Shown: positions 62,261 to 64,000 of the stretch, in pieces
How positions within the stretch are numbered: the stretch's first letter is position 1
How the letters are laid out: each line of letters opens with the position of its first letter
Assembly: GCA_028683385.1 (NCBI GenBank)
Contig: JAQUIJ010000021.1
Coordinates: 1 to 64,000 of the forward strand
DNA from: Prolixibacteraceae bacterium
Lineage (GTDB): Bacteria > Bacteroidota > Bacteroidia > Bacteroidales > Prolixibacteraceae
Length of the DNA: 64,000 nucleotides
Direction of reading: 5' to 3'
Program-made: the position numbers and the translations under genes
The notes under the pieces: generated by a model
Told to the model about the DNA's origin: nothing
The model's database searches: none
Seen by the model: only the letters and a program-made list of their open reading frames with translations

Positions 62261-62377
62261 ATGAAACGAGACATGAGAGATAACCTCACACACAGGAGTA
62301 TGACTATGATGGCGAATTGTAGCGAAGCGGAAATCCCCGAAGGGAATTCCATCTGGCAATTAAAAATCAAATTATAG
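62261..62377 (+). CDS. Small ORF of 38 codons, possible leader peptide
   Basis: An ATG at 62261 opens a frame of 38 residues (MKRDMRDNLTHRSMTMMANC, then 18 more) ending with TAG at 62375-62377, 4 bases before the ATG of the barrel gene. TATCTTCG at 62234-62241 resembles a -7 promoter box 19 bases upstream. The sequence has no known domain. The DNA GGAAATCCCCGAAGGGAATT inside the ORF can form a hairpin, so the stretch may instead be an intergenic repeat or an attenuator. Support for a real peptide is weak. Confidence 0.3.
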   Translation: MKRDMRDNLTHRSMTMMANCSEAEIPEGNSIWQLKIKL

Positions 62378-62381
62378 ACAG

Positions 62382-63719
62382 ATGAAAAAAAATCTCCTTT
62401 CTGTAGCATGCTTTTTCCTTTCGTTGGTGGTATTTGGTCAAACCGAAAAAAAGGATGAGTTAATCAAGAAAAACTGGAATTTCGGTGGTTTACCAACCAT
62501 TACGTTTGATACCGATTTGGGTTTTCAATATGGTGCGTTGGTTAATTTATATGACTATGGCGATGGAACCCGGTTTCCCAAATACAATCATTCGCTCTAT
62601 TTTGAAGTATCGAGATATACAAAGGGTAGTGGAATAAACCGCTTCTATTACGATTCCGATCAATTGATTAAAGGATTGCAAACTTCGGTTGACTTAAGTT
62701 ATCTTTCCGATCAGGCCTATGATTTCTATGGATTTAATGGTTATGATGCGGTTTATAATGCCGATTGGGTAGATACAGAAGCTTCAAACTATAAAACTCG
62801 GATGTTTTACAAGTACGATCGGAAATTATTCAGGTTCAAAGTTGATCTTCAGGGAAAACTTGCGGGCAACCATGTTCGTTGGGCTGCGGGTTTTAATCTT
62901 CAGAATTTTGCCATTAAAAGTGTAAACCTCGACAAACTGAATAAAGGGAAAAAAGGAAATGATGTTTTGCCTGTAGTTGATGGTTTATTTGAGAAATATC
63001 AACAATGGGGCATTATAAATATAAAAGAAGCCAATGGCGGATTTGTTCCAACAATCAAAGGAGGAATTGTATTTGACAGCCGGGACAACCGTCCAAATCC
63101 AATGAAGGGAATCTGGACGGAGGCTGTTCTGGAAGGTGCTCCATCTTTTTTAGGCGCTGAAAGCTCCTTTCTAAAACTCAGTTTAATTCATCGGCAGTAT
63201 TTCACACTGGTTCCTAAAAATCTTTCGTTTGTTTATCGGCTGGCTTATCAGACAACAGTTGCAGGGCATACTCCTTTTTATTACCAGTCGCAGGTCATTA
63301 CTTCAGTTTTGACTGGTGCTTTATCCGAAGGATTGGGAGGAGGAAAGACTCTTCGCGGTGTTCTCCGCAACAGGGTTGTTGGCGATGGATTTTTGTATGG
63401 AAATGCAGAAGTGCGCTGGAAAGTGGTTCGCTTTAACTGGATCAACAACAATTTTTACATTGGTTTAAATTCCTTCCTCGATTTTGGTAAGGTAACCAAT
63501 AAAATCCCAGTTGCGTTCAGTTTTGCCGGCTCATCGGGGTTTACCAATTCAGATCCTGACTATAACAAAATTGATGCTGAAAAAATGCACACATCTTATG
63601 GTGGAGGTCTGCGGGTTGTGATGAATGAGAATTTTGTAATCGCAGTTGATTATGGTGTAGCAGCGAATAAGCAGGATGGAACTTCAGGAATGTATATCGG
63701 ATTAAACTATTTGTTTTAG
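62382..63719 (+). CDS. BamA/TamA-like outer-membrane barrel protein
   Basis: Exported protein of 445 residues: signal peptide 1-19, then a beta-barrel resembling the Omp85 surface-antigen domain without POTRA repeats. Opening WNFGGLPTITFDTDLGFQYG, the central GIVFDSRDNRPNPMKGIW, LRGVLRNRVVGDGFLYGNAE (the conserved R-G/R-F turn of the family), and the final VDYGVAANKQDGTSGMYIGL with aromatic terminus are as expected. It may insert or export a partner protein or serve as a porin. It converges on the SusD fragment with 4 bp between. Confidence 0.75.
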   Translation: MKKNLLSVACFFLSLVVFGQTEKKDELIKKNWNFGGLPTITFDTDLGFQYGALVNLYDYGDGTRFPKYNHSLYFEVSRYTKGSGINRFYYDSDQLIKGLQTSVDLSYLSDQAYDFYGFNGYDAVYNADWVDTEASNYKTRMFYKYDRKLFRFKVDLQGKLAGNHVRWAAGFNLQNFAIKSVNLDKLNKGKKGNDVLPVVDGLFEKYQQWGIINIKEANGGFVPTIKGGIVFDSRDNRPNPMKGIWTEAVLEGAPSFLGAESSFLKLSLIHRQYFTLVPKNLSFVYRLAYQTTVAGHTPFYYQSQVITSVLTGALSEGLGGGKTLRGVLRNRVVGDGFLYGNAEVRWKVVRFNWINNNFYIGLNSFLDFGKVTNKIPVAFSFAGSSGFTNSDPDYNKIDAEKMHTSYGGGLRVVMNENFVIAVDYGVAANKQDGTSGMYIGLNYLF

Positions 63720-63723
63720 CTTG

Positions 63724-64000
63724 CTAATACCCTGGATTTTGGGTCATTCTTGGATTTAAATCAAGTTCGTCCTGAGGGATCGGAAATACTTCGTTGATGT
63801 TTTTCCTGAATTGGCTGCCTTTGCCAGTCTTCCATTTTTCAGCAAAATTGTGAAAATGGGTTTCAGGTTCTCCCCATCTGATGATGTCGTAAAACCGTTT
63901 GTTTTCCATCGCCAGTTCAACACGTCGTTCGTGCCTGATGGCTTGTAGAAGCGTTGATTGATTATTCGTAGTGATGTCTGGCAGCAAGTTTTGATGGTCG
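63724..64000 (-). CDS. SusD/RagB family outer-membrane lipoprotein, C-terminal part
   Basis: C-terminal 92 residues of a SusD-like glycan-binding lipoprotein; the frame stays open to the window edge. AIRHERRVELAMENKRFYDI followed by IRWG and the closing FPIPQDELDLNPRMTQNPGY are hallmarks of SusD C termini. A susC partner should lie beyond position 64000, marking the start of another polysaccharide utilisation locus. Confidence 0.93.
   Translation of the reverse strand, partial: DHQNLLPDITTNNQSTLLQAIRHERRVELAMENKRFYDIIRWGEPETHFHNFAEKWKTGKGSQFRKNINEVFPIPQDELDLNPRMTQNPGY

Overview
The window comes from a chromosome of the phylum Bacteroidota. Several things point there: five predicted cargo proteins of the type IX secretion system (T9SS) with a YPNP-type C-terminal sorting domain, a SusD C-terminus at the right edge, BACON domains, promoters of the TTTG-N19..21-TAnnTTTG kind, and almost no Shine-Dalgarno sequences. 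The gene set (plant-polysaccharide hydrolases, polyamine uptake, molybdate uptake, a Rop-like protein known mostly from nitrogen fixers) would suit a Marinilabiliales or Prolixibacteraceae-like anaerobe, but the genus is inference. No rRNA, tRNA, CRISPR array, integrase or complete insertion sequence was seen.

Layout. 0.2-6.0 kb: a beta-glucan/mannan degradation group (GH26, a DUF1349-like lectin fold, GH44, and a divergent GH5). 6.0-10.2 kb: polyprenyl-linked glycosylation genes (GT-C membrane transferase, a methyltransferase-GT2 fusion, a membrane GT2). 10.5-11.9 kb: RecD-like helicase. 12.2-20.6 kb: two large tandem paralogues in which a C10 (streptopain-type) cysteine protease is fused to BACON domains and BspA-type leucine-rich repeats and ends in a T9SS signal. 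20.8-24.2 kb: rnz, a STAS protein and rpsA. 24.4-29.4 kb: rfbA-rfbC-rfbD, a phosphohexomutase and a DUF1080 protein. 29.4-37.3 kb: CotH-like protein, guaA, NIPSNAP protein, M13 peptidase, NDH-2. 37.6-42.2 kb: GH97, araD, araB. 42.3-48.5 kb: two small proteins, the potABCD polyamine transporter and a YkuD-fold protein. 49.0-52.1 kb: galM, cytochrome b, esterase. 52.4-59.0 kb: a molybdate regulon (Mop, ModE-type HTH, TrmO, porin, ModA, di-Mop, ModB, ModC) followed by a PAP2 phosphatase and a DgkA-type kinase. 59.2-64.0 kb: YdcF, DUF5916 protein, a small ORF, a BamA/TamA-like barrel and a truncated SusD.

How the genes work together. GH26, GH44 and GH5 would cut mannan, xyloglucan or cellulose outside the cell or at its surface, while GH97, GalM, AraB and AraD process released sugars. 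The Rfb enzymes and phosphomutase make nucleotide sugars that could feed the glycosyltransferases. In the molybdate cluster, the sensing module normally found in one ModE protein appears split between a free winged helix-turn-helix, a free di-Mop protein and a single Mop protein with a Cys/His tail; a dedicated outer-membrane porin sits between regulator and transporter.

Between genes the window is rich in palindromes. Several terminator-like hairpins share an ACT-nnn-AGT centre, two intergenic stretches are strings of small hairpins, and one degenerate intergenic repeat occurs in inverted orientation about 15 kb apart. The best candidates for something undescribed are the tandem C10-BACON-LRR proteins, the split ModE system with its porin, and these palindrome families.
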